Counted from the stretch's first letter, positions 25,009 through 33,812 are shown. The stretch: DNA of 64,000 nt from UMGS1279 sp045577495 (GCA_045577495.1 JAZNIK010000028.1:1-64000); one strand, 5' to 3'. Numbers and translations are program-made. Notes: generated by a model not told the origin, from the letters alone.

Positions 25009-26088
25009 ATGAATTTAATAAAAAAATGGCTTAACAGAGTGTTTATTGATGGACTAAGCGGAATGGCTTTAGGTTTGTTTTCAACACTAATTATTGGAAC
25101 GATTATTGTTCAAATAGGCGATTTTGTTGGTGATTACATAAGCACTTCGGTTGGTGCTAGTATTATTGCTATCGGCAAGGTTGCAACCGCTCTTACAGGC
25201 GCAGGTATTGGTGGCGGTGTTGCTTATAAATTTAAAGAATCACCCGCTGTTGTTATTTCTTCAATGACGGCAGGTATGGTAGGTGGTTTTGCCACTAAAA
25301 TTCTAGCAGGAACTGTATTTGCTAATGGTGTTATTACTTTTGCGGGTCCTGGTGAACCACTTGGTGCTTTTTTAGCGGCATATGTTGCTATTGAGGTTGG
25401 ACATTTAATAGCAGGAAAAACAAAGATAGATATAATTTTAACACCTATTGTAACTATCGGTGCAGGCTCAGTTGCAGGTTTGTTATTAGGTCCTCCAATT
25501 TCATCTTTAATGACACAACTTGGTAATTTAATTAACTGGGGAACAGAGCAACAACCATTTATAATGGGTATTGTTGTTTCGGTTTTGATGGGTATGATTT
25601 TAACACTGCCTATAAGTTCGGCAGCTATTGGAGTTATTTTAAATCTTGGCGGCATTGCCGCGGGTGCCGCAACTATCGGTTGTTGTGCAAATATGATAGG
25701 CTTTGCCTTTGCTAGTTATCGCGAAAATAAACTTGGCGGTGTTTTTGCACAAGGAATTGGTACAAGTATGTTGCAAGTTCCAAATATCGTTAAAAAGCCA
25801 ATTATTTGGTTACCTGCAATTTTAACAAGTGCAATTTTAGGTCCTATTTCAACCTGTTTGCTAAAAATGACAAATAATGCAACGGGTTCAGGTATGGGAA
25901 CTTGCGGTTTTGTGGGTCAGATTATGACCTATCAGACAATGACTTCTGCTGGTACTGCAAGTTGGGTAGTGCTTTTAGAGATGCTTGTTATGCATTTTGT
26001 TTTACCTGCACTTTTGGCAGTGGGAATTTCTTCTGCAATGCGAAAACTTGGTTGGATTAAAGATGGGGATATGAAATTAGAATTGTAA
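25009..26088 (+). CDS. PTS IIC-like / PfoR-family membrane protein (PTS_EIIC_2)
   Basis: A 359-residue membrane protein with about nine to ten helices, rich in glycine and alanine. Segments such as GLSGMALGLFSTLIIGTIIVQIG and ALTGAGIGGGVAYKFKESP match my recollection of the PTS_EIIC_2 family (PF13303), which includes the C. perfringens PfoR protein. There are no IIA or IIB domains, and no PTS genes are nearby, so phosphotransfer coupling is doubtful. ATG start with AAAGGAGAGG. The preceding PHP gene ends 32 bp upstream, so they are probably one transcript. A long inverted repeat overlaps its stop codon. Confidence 0.8.
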   Translation: MNLIKKWLNRVFIDGLSGMALGLFSTLIIGTIIVQIGDFVGDYISTSVGASIIAIGKVATALTGAGIGGGVAYKFKESPAVVISSMTAGMVGGFATKILAGTVFANGVITFAGPGEPLGAFLAAYVAIEVGHLIAGKTKIDIILTPIVTIGAGSVAGLLLGPPISSLMTQLGNLINWGTEQQPFIMGIVVSVLMGMILTLPISSAAIGVILNLGGIAAGAATIGCCANMIGFAFASYRENKLGGVFAQGIGTSMLQVPNIVKKPIIWLPAILTSAILGPISTCLLKMTNNATGSGMGTCGFVGQIMTYQTMTSAGTASWVVLLEMLVMHFVLPALLAVGISSAMRKLGWIKDGDMKLEL

Positions 26089-26115
26089 CCCAATTACAGC
26101 GAGTTACAATTCTAA
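26077..26115. other. 13-bp inverted repeat over the stop codon of the PTS IIC-like gene
   Basis: TTAGAATTGTAAC (26077-26089) is repeated as its exact complement at 26103-26115, with a 13-bp spacer. There is no T-run on either side, so it is not a classical terminator. It may be a weak end-of-transcript hairpin between the two convergent genes. Confidence 0.6.
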
Positions 26116-26136
26116 TGCAGATAAAAATATAAAATT

Positions 26137-27288
26137 TTATTTCTTGATTTTAAGTAAGTGTTCCTCAACTCCAAATCCACCCATTAAAAGACAGTAAAGC
26201 AAACCTGTTTGAACCCACATGAATGTTAAATCAATTAGTCCGTGGGCGGCAATCGCGGCGGTTAAGGCGATAGCGATTGAGGAAAAATAATATTTAGACT
26301 GTGCGTTTCTGCACACAAAAATTCGTTTGTAATATATAGCAAAAAATATTGCTAAAATTATTGTGCCAACTATACCAAAGCACATTATAAGCTCCATTGG
26401 TATGTTGTGAGCGTGTGTAGAAACGTAACTGTTTGGATAATCAGTATGAATATGAAAATAAGTTAAAAAACCGCGTCCAAAAATGGGCGTGTTTTTTATT
26501 GCATCAATACAAACAGTCCAAATACGGATTCTGTTATTTGTTGTTCCGCCTGCGTGTTCAATACGGGGTAGGATATCAGGTATAAAATAAAGTACGATTG
26601 TTGCAGTTCCTGCAAGTAGCATAAGAATACTTAAAAGCTGTTGCTTTCTTGAAATCATTAAAAGCACCGCGCAACCAACAAAAACCTCTATCCAAACAAA
26701 CATACTTCCTGTTAGATAAGCACCGAATGCGGTTATAAAGGCTGAGATAAAATATAGCGGAATTTTGCGCTTTTTTATAACAATTTTATAAGCGCAAATT
26801 ATAATTACAGTTCCTAAAACGGTTGCAAGATAGTTACTGTTAAAGTAAAAAAGCTCACAACGCAATTCCTCGTTTGCATCGGCATTAAATACAAGCTGTA
26901 AATATTCAATAAGGCACAATATACCTGTAATAGGTCCACAAATTGTGCAAATATCAAGCAGATTTTCAAAAGACTCTGCAGTATAAAATTTTCTGGCATA
27001 TGCGGATATATAGATTAGCATAAAAAACGCTATCGAGCAAATTGCACCAATAAAATTGAGGTAGCAAAGTGCCACAACAATAGAGTAAACAGTGAATACT
27101 ATAATTAGAGTTCTGCCGTTTTTCTTAAAATCATCTTTAAGCTTATTTGAAATTAAAACATAACAAAATGCCGCAATCAAAGCTACTGCGGTTAAATAAA
27201 ATGGCAAGAAAACAGATAAAGCCAGTAAATATAAAATTTTTTCATCGATAGAACTTTTAAAAAAAGCCTTAATAGAAATATTTTTCAT
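26137..27288 (-). CDS. O-antigen ligase/polymerase (Wzy_C) family membrane protein
   Basis: A 383-residue membrane protein with about ten to eleven helices. The periplasm-facing loop before the C-terminal helices has the Wzy_C-type features NRIRIWTVCIDAIKNTPIFGRG and THAHNIPMELIMCFGIVG, where the HxHN motif is shared with WaaL/Wzy proteins. In Gram-positive cells such proteins polymerise surface polysaccharide repeat units or attach glycans to wall acceptors. ATG start with GGAGA site. Other polysaccharide genes lie at 31491-33747 on the same strand, separated by an unrelated operon. Confidence 0.85.
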   Translation of the reverse strand: MKNISIKAFFKSSIDEKILYLLALSVFLPFYLTAVALIAAFCYVLISNKLKDDFKKNGRTLIIVFTVYSIVVALCYLNFIGAICSIAFFMLIYISAYARKFYTAESFENLLDICTICGPITGILCLIEYLQLVFNADANEELRCELFYFNSNYLATVLGTVIIICAYKIVIKKRKIPLYFISAFITAFGAYLTGSMFVWIEVFVGCAVLLMISRKQQLLSILMLLAGTATIVLYFIPDILPRIEHAGGTTNNRIRIWTVCIDAIKNTPIFGRGFLTYFHIHTDYPNSYVSTHAHNIPMELIMCFGIVGTIILAIFFAIYYKRIFVCRNAQSKYYFSSIAIALTAAIAAHGLIDLTFMWVQTGLLYCLLMGGFGVEEHLLKIKK

Positions 27289-27301
27289 ATTTTATCTCCA
27301 A

Positions 27302-27334
27302 AAAATGAGTCATAGTTAGGCTATGACTCATTTT
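27302..27334 (-). terminator. Terminator of the rlmB/pseudo-ATPase operon
   Basis: A perfect 14-bp stem (27302-27315 with 27321-27334) with A-rich and T-rich flanks, placed between the minus-strand pseudo-ATPase gene and the downstream O-antigen-ligase-like gene. Confidence 0.85.
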
Positions 27335-27362
27335 AACATAAAACTCATTATATTTCAAGAAC

Positions 27363-30311
27363 TTATGGTCTTTTAAAAAGCGGAGGCAAACAAACAATAA
27401 GTGTTGTTATAAGTTGAAAAACAATAGCAACAACTGAATTGATGCTTGATAGGGTTGGAGTGAAAATTAAAACCGCCAATGCAAATAAACCAAGCACAAC
27501 AAACGCAACGTAAAGTGCTGTCATTACAGCAATAGAGCGCTTAATGTTGATAGATGCGGTTAAGTTTGCAAATAAACCGCAAACATTACCTTTATAAGCG
27601 GCACCTGCCGAAACATCCTTGCGAGTTTTTGAAATGTTTTCAAAGGCTAGAGAGCCCTGTTTAGACATTACATAAACACTTTCGCTATACAGACCAAAAT
27701 AGTCACATATCATTTGTTCGCTAATATTTGGGTCGCAGTTATGGATTAAAACGGTTGTGCCTGTATTACATAGGCGCCTTAGTTCATATGCAATCTCTTC
27801 ATCGGGTGCATATTTAACTATTAGTAGAGCACAAGGAACATTGTCGCTAACCAGATAAACGGGGAAGTAGCCTTTTCGCATTATTTTTTTGTCAAGCTCA
27901 ATAGGTGGTAGGTTTGTAAAGCCGTGAGCTTCCATTAAAACGCGGTTACCAACAAAAACTCTTCTGTCATCAACCCAACCCGAAATACCCATTTTATCCT
28001 CGTATACAAATGAGTCAACCTTAAGGGGCTTTTGTGTGTATGATGAGGCAGTGCTAACCTGTTTAAAAATTCCCGCGATTGGACTGCCAATAGCATCTGC
28101 AAGGGCGGCGGCATCTATCATAGATTGGTCGATGGGATTAGGACTTAATAACTTCATATCAACTAATCTGATTGAGCCTTCGGGGAATAGGTCGGTACAG
28201 CTAACTGCAACACCGTTGCATAAATCTAATTCATCTGCAGCACGATAGCCTGTTAACATAGCATCATATAATTTTAGTCTGCTGTTAGCAATTTTAAAGG
28301 GTAGTCTTGATGTTAAAAGTGTTACAGGTGAGGCAGTAATACAAAGTGAAATGCAGAAATATGAAAGTGCCAAAGCGATTTCTATATCTGTGAATAGCAA
28401 TATTAAAATTAAAATGATAATGCTTAAAACAAGACCAAAAACAGTAACATTTTTGATTTTTTTACTAGAAGGATTGTTGCAATAGGTATATTTTAAAAAG
28501 TTTTTAATATTTATAGTATCTGCACCACAGCACACAAGGGAGCCACCGTCAATAGAATTACCTACAATAGACTCGGTTGCGGTTTTGTTTTTAATAATTG
28601 CAACTGCTTTTTTGCGGTTTGGATTTGCGATTAAATCAAAGTTATAAATTGCAACATTAAAATAATTTCTATCAGAAAGAGAGTTGAATAAAAAGGAAAT
28701 TAAAATAAGCGCAGAAAGGCTTATAAAATCTCTTTTTGAAATTAGTTGCACAACAGAAAATAGTAATACGCCCAAAATCGCAAAACCTGATGCAGCTTTT
28801 TCCTTTGGGTTATTATTGAAAACCGAAAGGATGCTTTTAACCGAGTCAAAGTTTGTAATCATAGCAATAACCAAAACAACAAACTCTAAAACAAAAGGGA
28901 AAATTGGGTTTATAGCGGTTAAAGAAGCCACTAACGGAGTTAAAAGTAAAATTGCAGGAATTAGTAACAAAAGATTTATAACAGATTTTATTGAGGCGTT
29001 TTTGCGTTTGGATATTAGTTCGCCCATAACTCTACTTTTGTCATCAATAGAATTGTAATCATCTATTTGTGGGGTTTGTTGTTCTTCAATGGGTTTAGAA
29101 ATATTTTCTTTTGGCTCAAAATTCTTAATATCAATTTTTTCTTCGGGCTTTGGTATATTAAGTGCATCAAAAATGCTTGTCTTTTCGCTTGAAATAGTAG
29201 AGGTGAGAGCAATTTTTTCAACATCAACATCACTCATAACGCGAGTTGCATCAACATCTGCCGTTTGATTTCGCTTTGGTTGCACGGGGGCAGTAAAGTA
29301 ATGTTTAACAGGTTTTGGGTTATCATTTTGATTTAAATCCAACTCAACAACCTGAGTTTTATCGAGTTCTTCTTTGGTATCAATAGCAGAAAAAACAGTT
29401 GTCTTTTCAATATTTTGTTCTGTTTTTTGATTATCATTTAAAGTTGTTGCTTGGGGGATATCTGACTTTGGCTTAGGAGTAGTTTGGTTAAAGGTTTTCA
29501 TAGCACGTTGAGAAGCTCTTTCCTCAAAGTCTTTAAGGATTGATTCAACACTTTCTAGTTTATATTTTTCTGTATCGATTTTAACAGTTCCAACTTCATC
29601 ATCCTCTAAAAACGCGTTGCATCTTGCAAGTAGGGAGGTGCGGCGTTCTTCTGCTAATTTTGCTTTTTGCGGGTCAACAGCAGGTGGGATATCGGTATTG
29701 TTCTTAGTGTTTTCTAAAACAACCTTTGATTCTGTGGTGTGTGGTGATATTGTCTTATCATCATTGGATAATGTGGTTTGAGGATTTTCTTTATCCAATT
29801 CGGAGTTTGTCATTTCTCGTAATGAACGAATCATCTCATCTATATTAAGTTCTTGACTCTTTTCAGGAATCTCTTGCGTAGGCGCGGTATCTGGCTTCTG
29901 TGCCTCACTAACCTGTGTTGCAGGCACAGAAATGTTTGATGTTTCTTGCTCTGGTTCAACAGTTACAACAGTTTCTAATGATTGCTTACGCGCCTCAGTC
30001 ATTTTCTTATATAAAAAGCTTGATGCAGATTCAGTTTCGGTAGTGGCAGACATAGGAATATTATTAACCTTTACAGTTGCACCGGGTGTTTGGTTGGTAG
30101 CAGGGGGAGTAGCGCCATTTAATTCTTCTGCGGTAATTGTATGTGGTGCCGCTACATTACCCCTAATATTCCACGCAGAATCATCCCTCTGTGAAGACAG
30201 AGGAAGAGATAAATCTGAATCAGTATTAGTTCCATTCATTCTGTCTAGAGCCTCGCGCTCTAATTGGATTTTAAAGGCCTCATCATCCTTGCGCCTTTTA
30301 AAAATTCCCAC
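27363..30311 (-). CDS. Catalytically dead P-type-ATPase-like membrane protein with long disordered N-tail
   Basis: A 982-residue protein, GTG start behind AGGACGG. Residues 1-435 are low-complexity, rich in T, E, D, P and N, with no predicted helix pairs. Four short motifs of the form (D/E)-(K/A)-T-x-(V/I)-(F/V/M) lie at 302-307, 317-322, 354-359 and 376-381. Residues 440-982 follow a P-type ATPase plan: paired helices (about 444-488, 508-545), a short cytosolic segment, helices 622-665 ending in SPVTLL, then cytosolic N/P-like domains with the nucleotide-domain signature VDDRRVFVGNRVLMEAHG (780-797), and two final helices (928-976). The DKTGT motif is replaced by SCTDL (Ser704 in place of the phosphorylated Asp), and the GDGxND loop is absent. 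It therefore cannot pump ions by the known cycle; a scaffold or sensor role is inference. Third gene of an operon after rlmB. Confidence 0.75.
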   Translation of the reverse strand: MGIFKRRKDDEAFKIQLEREALDRMNGTNTDSDLSLPLSSQRDDSAWNIRGNVAAPHTITAEELNGATPPATNQTPGATVKVNNIPMSATTETESASSFLYKKMTEARKQSLETVVTVEPEQETSNISVPATQVSEAQKPDTAPTQEIPEKSQELNIDEMIRSLREMTNSELDKENPQTTLSNDDKTISPHTTESKVVLENTKNNTDIPPAVDPQKAKLAEERRTSLLARCNAFLEDDEVGTVKIDTEKYKLESVESILKDFEERASQRAMKTFNQTTPKPKSDIPQATTLNDNQKTEQNIEKTTVFSAIDTKEELDKTQVVELDLNQNDNPKPVKHYFTAPVQPKRNQTADVDATRVMSDVDVEKIALTSTISSEKTSIFDALNIPKPEEKIDIKNFEPKENISKPIEEQQTPQIDDYNSIDDKSRVMGELISKRKNASIKSVINLLLLIPAILLLTPLVASLTAINPIFPFVLEFVVLVIAMITNFDSVKSILSVFNNNPKEKAASGFAILGVLLFSVVQLISKRDFISLSALILISFLFNSLSDRNYFNVAIYNFDLIANPNRKKAVAIIKNKTATESIVGNSIDGGSLVCCGADTINIKNFLKYTYCNNPSSKKIKNVTVFGLVLSIIILILILLFTDIEIALALSYFCISLCITASPVTLLTSRLPFKIANSRLKLYDAMLTGYRAADELDLCNGVAVSCTDLFPEGSIRLVDMKLLSPNPIDQSMIDAAALADAIGSPIAGIFKQVSTASSYTQKPLKVDSFVYEDKMGISGWVDDRRVFVGNRVLMEAHGFTNLPPIELDKKIMRKGYFPVYLVSDNVPCALLIVKYAPDEEIAYELRRLCNTGTTVLIHNCDPNISEQMICDYFGLYSESVYVMSKQGSLAFENISKTRKDVSAGAAYKGNVCGLFANLTASINIKRSIAVMTALYVAFVVLGLFALAVLIFTPTLSSINSVVAIVFQLITTLIVCLPPLFKRP

Positions 30312-30335
30312 AAAAAATCCGTCCTATCTATATAA

Positions 30336-31103
30336 TTATTTTTTTAGTCTTTGTCGTGTAACCTCATACATTAAAACACCTGCTGCAACAGATGCGTTTA
30401 AAGAGTTGATTTTTCCACACATTGGCATTGAAACAATACCATCACACTTATCTTTAACAAGGCGACTGATTCCGTTACCCTCAGAGCCAATTACGATAGC
30501 AACCTTACCCGAAAAATCGGGAGTGAACCAATTTTCGCCGTCCATATCGGCGCCATACACCCAAAATCCGTTTTCTTTAAGTTTATTAATTGCATTGGGG
30601 ATATTTGTAACCTTGCATATGTTTACATATTCTAAAGCGCCACTTGCCGATTTAGCAACCGTAGCATTAACCGAAACACTACGATGCTTGGGTATGATAA
30701 TACCATCAACACCCGTTGCTTCGGCGGTTCTGATAATTGCGCCAAGATTGTGTGGGTCTTCAAGGCCATCACAAATTATAACAAACGCAGAAGAACCCTT
30801 TTGCTCTGCAGATTTGTAGATATCTTCAAGAGTACAATAGCTTTTAGCCGCAACAGAGGCTACAATACCTTGATGTGTGGCGTTACCTGTTATAAAATCA
30901 AGTTTTTGTGACGGAACCTCTTTTATTGGTATTTTCTTGGCTCTGCATTTTTCAATGATAGGAACCAGAGCACCTGCTACGGTGCCTTTTATAATATAAA
31001 CTCTATCAATTTCACGACCTGAACGAACAGCCTCTAAAACGGCATTTCTGCCAAAAACAAGACCACGTTCTTCGGGTGTAATATTATTATCTGTTCTTTG
31101 CAC
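30336..31103 (-). CDS. rlmB: 23S rRNA (guanosine-2'-O-)-methyltransferase RlmB (TrmH family)
   Basis: A 255-residue SPOUT methyltransferase. The N-terminal substrate-binding domain starts LVFGRNAVLEAVRSG. The knotted catalytic domain has the three TrmH motifs: NLGAIIRTAEATG, IVIGSEGNGISRL and SLNASVAAGVLMYEV. It uses S-adenosylmethionine to methylate a 23S rRNA guanosine (G2251 in E. coli numbering). GTG start after GGAGG. It lies 17 bp after the four-cysteine miniprotein gene and 24 bp before the pseudo-ATPase gene, all on the minus strand, forming an operon. Confidence 0.93.
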   Translation of the reverse strand: MQRTDNNITPEERGLVFGRNAVLEAVRSGREIDRVYIIKGTVAGALVPIIEKCRAKKIPIKEVPSQKLDFITGNATHQGIVASVAAKSYCTLEDIYKSAEQKGSSAFVIICDGLEDPHNLGAIIRTAEATGVDGIIIPKHRSVSVNATVAKSASGALEYVNICKVTNIPNAINKLKENGFWVYGADMDGENWFTPDFSGKVAIVIGSEGNGISRLVKDKCDGIVSMPMCGKINSLNASVAAGVLMYEVTRQRLKK

Positions 31104-31120
31104 GATAAACCTCCATTTTA

Positions 31121-31336
31121 TTATAAAGCAAAATCATCATCGCTAAACTCGGGGAGCTGTGCGGATGTTTTTGGAATTCTTTTAAGTGGGTCGTATATGT
31201 ATTTTCTGCAAAAATCATTTTCGGATACGGGACCTTTATATTTGCAGAAAACTAGCTTTAAGGAAGTACTGATTTTGGCATTGGCACAATATACACAGCA
31301 TGGCCTAATATTTTTGTTAAAGACTGATTTAGCCAC
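31121..31336 (-). CDS. Conserved four-to-five-cysteine miniprotein
   Basis: A 71-residue protein, GTG start behind GGGAGGAG. It carries CCVYC, a later FCKYKGPV and FCRKYIYDPLKRIP, a cysteine layout expected for a zinc ribbon or knuckle. I recall similar clostridial miniproteins (C-x2-C, then C-x-x-KG-x-V, then C-x-K-Fx-YDPLKR) of unknown function, which supports this as a real gene. It heads the operon with rlmB and the P-type-ATPase-like gene, with a 17-bp gap to rlmB. A nucleic-acid or ribosome-related role is a guess from the neighbour. Confidence 0.72.
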   Translation of the reverse strand: MAKSVFNKNIRPCCVYCANAKISTSLKLVFCKYKGPVSENDFCRKYIYDPLKRIPKTSAQLPEFSDDDFAL

Positions 31337-31440
31337 AAAATTTCTCCTCCCAAAAGATAATTAAAGTTTTGCAAACCTATACATAATATATATTATCACA
31401 ATTTGAGATAAATTTCTACATTTTTATTAAATAAAAAACA

Positions 31441-31474
31441 AAAAACACTCACAAATTTTGCAAGTGTTTTTTGT
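31441..31474 (-). terminator. Terminator after the nucleotidyltransferase gene
   Basis: AAAAACACT (31441-31449) pairs with AGTGTTTTT (31463-31471), with an extra inner CAAA/TTTG pairing. It lies directly after the stop of the minus-strand nucleotidyltransferase. Confidence 0.7.
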
Positions 31475-31490
31475 GTATTTATTGCTTTAT

Positions 31491-32375
31491 TTATATATTG
31501 TCATACAAACCGTCTTTAGTCATTTTATCGATTGCGGCCTTTAAAACAGGCTTATCTTCTTTATAGGTCATACCGTACCACTTATCTTCGGCAACCAAAA
31601 CCTTAACCTGTTTTTCACCCTTTTTAATAAGCTCATCAATTTGAAAAGGTAGAAAGTATTCAGATTTTGGAACATTGATTTTTTCTTTTAAAAACTTTTC
31701 AAAGCCAGTTTCTAAATATCCAAACAAGTCGGGGGTAAAGCCCCACATATTCATTGAAACAACGGTGTTTGGGTCTAAAATGATTTTTTTACCGTCCTCA
31801 TTTTCATATGAGCAATCAATAATATTAGTGATTTCGGTTATGTTGGTAAGATTTTGATTATCGTTAGTTACACATACACCACGAGAAACTGTGCCATTAT
31901 CTGTTAGGGTGTTTTTAAGTCTAAATCCAACCATACAATAGTCGCCGTTTTGCTTAGCAAGATAGTTGTTTATCTGCTTATAGGCAGAGGCACCGTAAAA
32001 ATCATCTGCATTTATTGCGGCAAATGGTTGGTTAACAAGGTCTTTGCAACACAAAATTGCATGACCCGTGCCCCAAGGCTTTTCTCTTTCTTGAGGTAGC
32101 GTAAATCCACTTGGCAGTTTATCTAATTCCTGAAAAGCATAATCTACATCAATCTTTTTTTCAATTCGTTTACCAACAAGCTCACGAAAATCTTTTTCGA
32201 TGGCGTGTTTTATTACAAAAACAACCTTATTAAAACCTGCCTTTGCAGCATCATAAACCGAGTAGTCAAGCAAAACCTCGCCATTATTTCCAACCGGTTC
32301 AAGCTGTTTTAGACCACCAAATCTACTTCCCATACCTGCTGCCATAACAACTAATGTTGTGTTAAAATTACCCAT
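31491..32375 (-). CDS. Sugar-phosphate nucleotidyltransferase
   Basis: A 294-residue Rossmann-type nucleotidyltransferase. The N-terminal TLVVMAAGMGSRFGGLKQLEPVG is the nucleotide-binding signature G-x-G-(T/S)-R-(F/L) with the conserved lysine; NADDFYG is the metal-binding centre. It probably makes an activated sugar (NDP-sugar) for surface polysaccharide; the exact sugar is not assigned. I chose ATG 32375 because AAGGAG precedes it; the longer reading frame starts inside the upstream gene. It overlaps the sugar-transferase gene by 8 bp, supporting a shared polysaccharide operon. Confidence 0.85.
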   Translation of the reverse strand: MGNFNTTLVVMAAGMGSRFGGLKQLEPVGNNGEVLLDYSVYDAAKAGFNKVVFVIKHAIEKDFRELVGKRIEKKIDVDYAFQELDKLPSGFTLPQEREKPWGTGHAILCCKDLVNQPFAAINADDFYGASAYKQINNYLAKQNGDYCMVGFRLKNTLTDNGTVSRGVCVTNDNQNLTNITEITNIIDCSYENEDGKKIILDPNTVVSMNMWGFTPDLFGYLETGFEKFLKEKINVPKSEYFLPFQIDELIKKGEKQVKVLVAEDKWYGMTYKEDKPVLKAAIDKMTKDGLYDNI

Positions 32376-33747
32376 TATTTTTCTCCTTATTTGATTTTTC
32401 TTTATTGCCAATAAAGCTTTCTTCATCCGAAAAACCCTCTGTGCTTTCACGCATAAACAAAATTTTGATGGTTAGTACCAAAAGTTTAAGGTCTAAAAGC
32501 AGAGAATATCTTTCAATATAAATTAAGTCCATATTTAATTTATCTTGCGGAGAAGTATTGTATTTGCCATAAATCTGTGCATAACCCGTAAGACCTGTTT
32601 TAACGTGATGCCTAAGGTCGAATTCGGGCAACAACTGAGTATACTCAAAAACATTTTCGGTTCTTTCGGGGCGAGGACCAACAAGTGACATATCACCAAT
32701 TAAGATGTTTATAAGCTGCGGTAATTCGTCTATTCTTAAAGGGCGAATGATTTTGCCAATAGGTGTGATTCTGTCGTCGTGGTCGGTGGCTTTTCTTCGT
32801 TTGATTTTATCCGCATCAACAATCATCGAACGGAATTTCAAAACATTGAATATTTTACCGTCCTTAGTAACTCGATTTTGTTTAAAGAAAATCGGGCCAT
32901 TATCATAAAGTTTAATACAAAGTGCAGTTATAAACATAATTGGACTTGTTATAATTAAAATAATTCCCGAAACAAGTATATCAAAACACCTTTTGATAAT
33001 TTGTTGTTCAATAGTCAATCCGCGGTTTCTACATACTAATAGGGGAGTATCGAAAATCTGACTTTGGTAGCAGTTGTTAATAATTATATCGTTACTAGAT
33101 GGCAACAGGTAAATTCGTTTACGCTCTTTATAACAATAATTTAAAATCTTGTTTTGTAAGGATTTTTCAATATCGCCGATTAAAACCGCCTCAAATGAGT
33201 TAATAGCATTAAAAATTTCTTCCTCACCGGAATCGGTTTTAACAACCTTTTCTATATTATAACGTTCCTTGATTTTGATCATTTTTTCAACTATATGAGT
33301 GCGGTCAATTTCTGGTTTGACAATCGCAATAATTTTTCTTGCCTTGTATAAGCAATAATATAGTGTGTTTGCGGCATAGCATCCAAAAAATACAATAAAA
33401 AACTGTAACACAACCGCACCTAAAAGAGCAACGGGTGACAAAAGCTCGCGGGCTATAAGGCAAAGCTCTAAATACATAACAAAATTAGTAAAAAACATTG
33501 AAAGCGAAAAACTGTAAATAACCTCGTGAAGCCTTAAAACGCCGATTTTCATACCACCGTACAAGGTGTTAAAAACAATAAGAATAATCAAATACGAAAA
33601 AACAACAACATAGTTTCCCTTGTTGCTGAACAGTGCAATTTGGTAATTACTTTTCCAACAATCAATAAAAACAAAGGCCATTGCCAAAATTATTAAAATT
33701 CTAGCGATTAGCATTATTGATTTTCTAAATTTCATTAATATATCCAT
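32368..33747 (-). CDS. Undecaprenyl-phosphate sugar-phosphate transferase (WcaJ/PglC-type)
   Basis: A 459-residue polyprenyl glycosylphosphotransferase. The N-terminal half has about five membrane helices and a CoA-binding-like domain. The catalytic domain (about 252-459) starts KRCFDILVSGIILIITSP and carries VLKFRSM (302-308), the DELPQLINILIGDMSLVGPRPE signature (340-361) and a C-terminal re-entrant region. It transfers the first sugar phosphate from an NDP-sugar to undecaprenyl phosphate, starting a repeat unit. ATG 33747 is supported by AAGGAG; an in-frame start 21 bp upstream is not. It is the first gene of a two-gene operon with the nucleotidyltransferase. Confidence 0.9.
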   Translation of the reverse strand: MDILMKFRKSIMLIARILIILAMAFVFIDCWKSNYQIALFSNKGNYVVVFSYLIILIVFNTLYGGMKIGVLRLHEVIYSFSLSMFFTNFVMYLELCLIARELLSPVALLGAVVLQFFIVFFGCYAANTLYYCLYKARKIIAIVKPEIDRTHIVEKMIKIKERYNIEKVVKTDSGEEEIFNAINSFEAVLIGDIEKSLQNKILNYCYKERKRIYLLPSSNDIIINNCYQSQIFDTPLLVCRNRGLTIEQQIIKRCFDILVSGIILIITSPIMFITALCIKLYDNGPIFFKQNRVTKDGKIFNVLKFRSMIVDADKIKRRKATDHDDRITPIGKIIRPLRIDELPQLINILIGDMSLVGPRPERTENVFEYTQLLPEFDLRHHVKTGLTGYAQIYGKYNTSPQDKLNMDLIYIERYSLLLDLKLLVLTIKILFMRESTEGFSDEESFIGNKEKSNKEKNNG

Positions 33748-33783
33748 AATACTCTCCTTATTAAACAAACAAAAGAAAGCTTA

Positions 33784-33812
33784 ATTCTATATTTTAACAT
33801 TAAATATAGAAT
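33784..33812. promoter_or_regulatory. 11-bp inverted repeat over the -10 of the sugar-transferase promoter
   Basis: ATTCTATATTT (33784-33794) is repeated as its exact complement at 33802-33812 with a 7-bp spacer. It overlaps the -10 element of the minus-strand promoter, as an operator would. It lacks a T-run. Confidence 0.6.
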
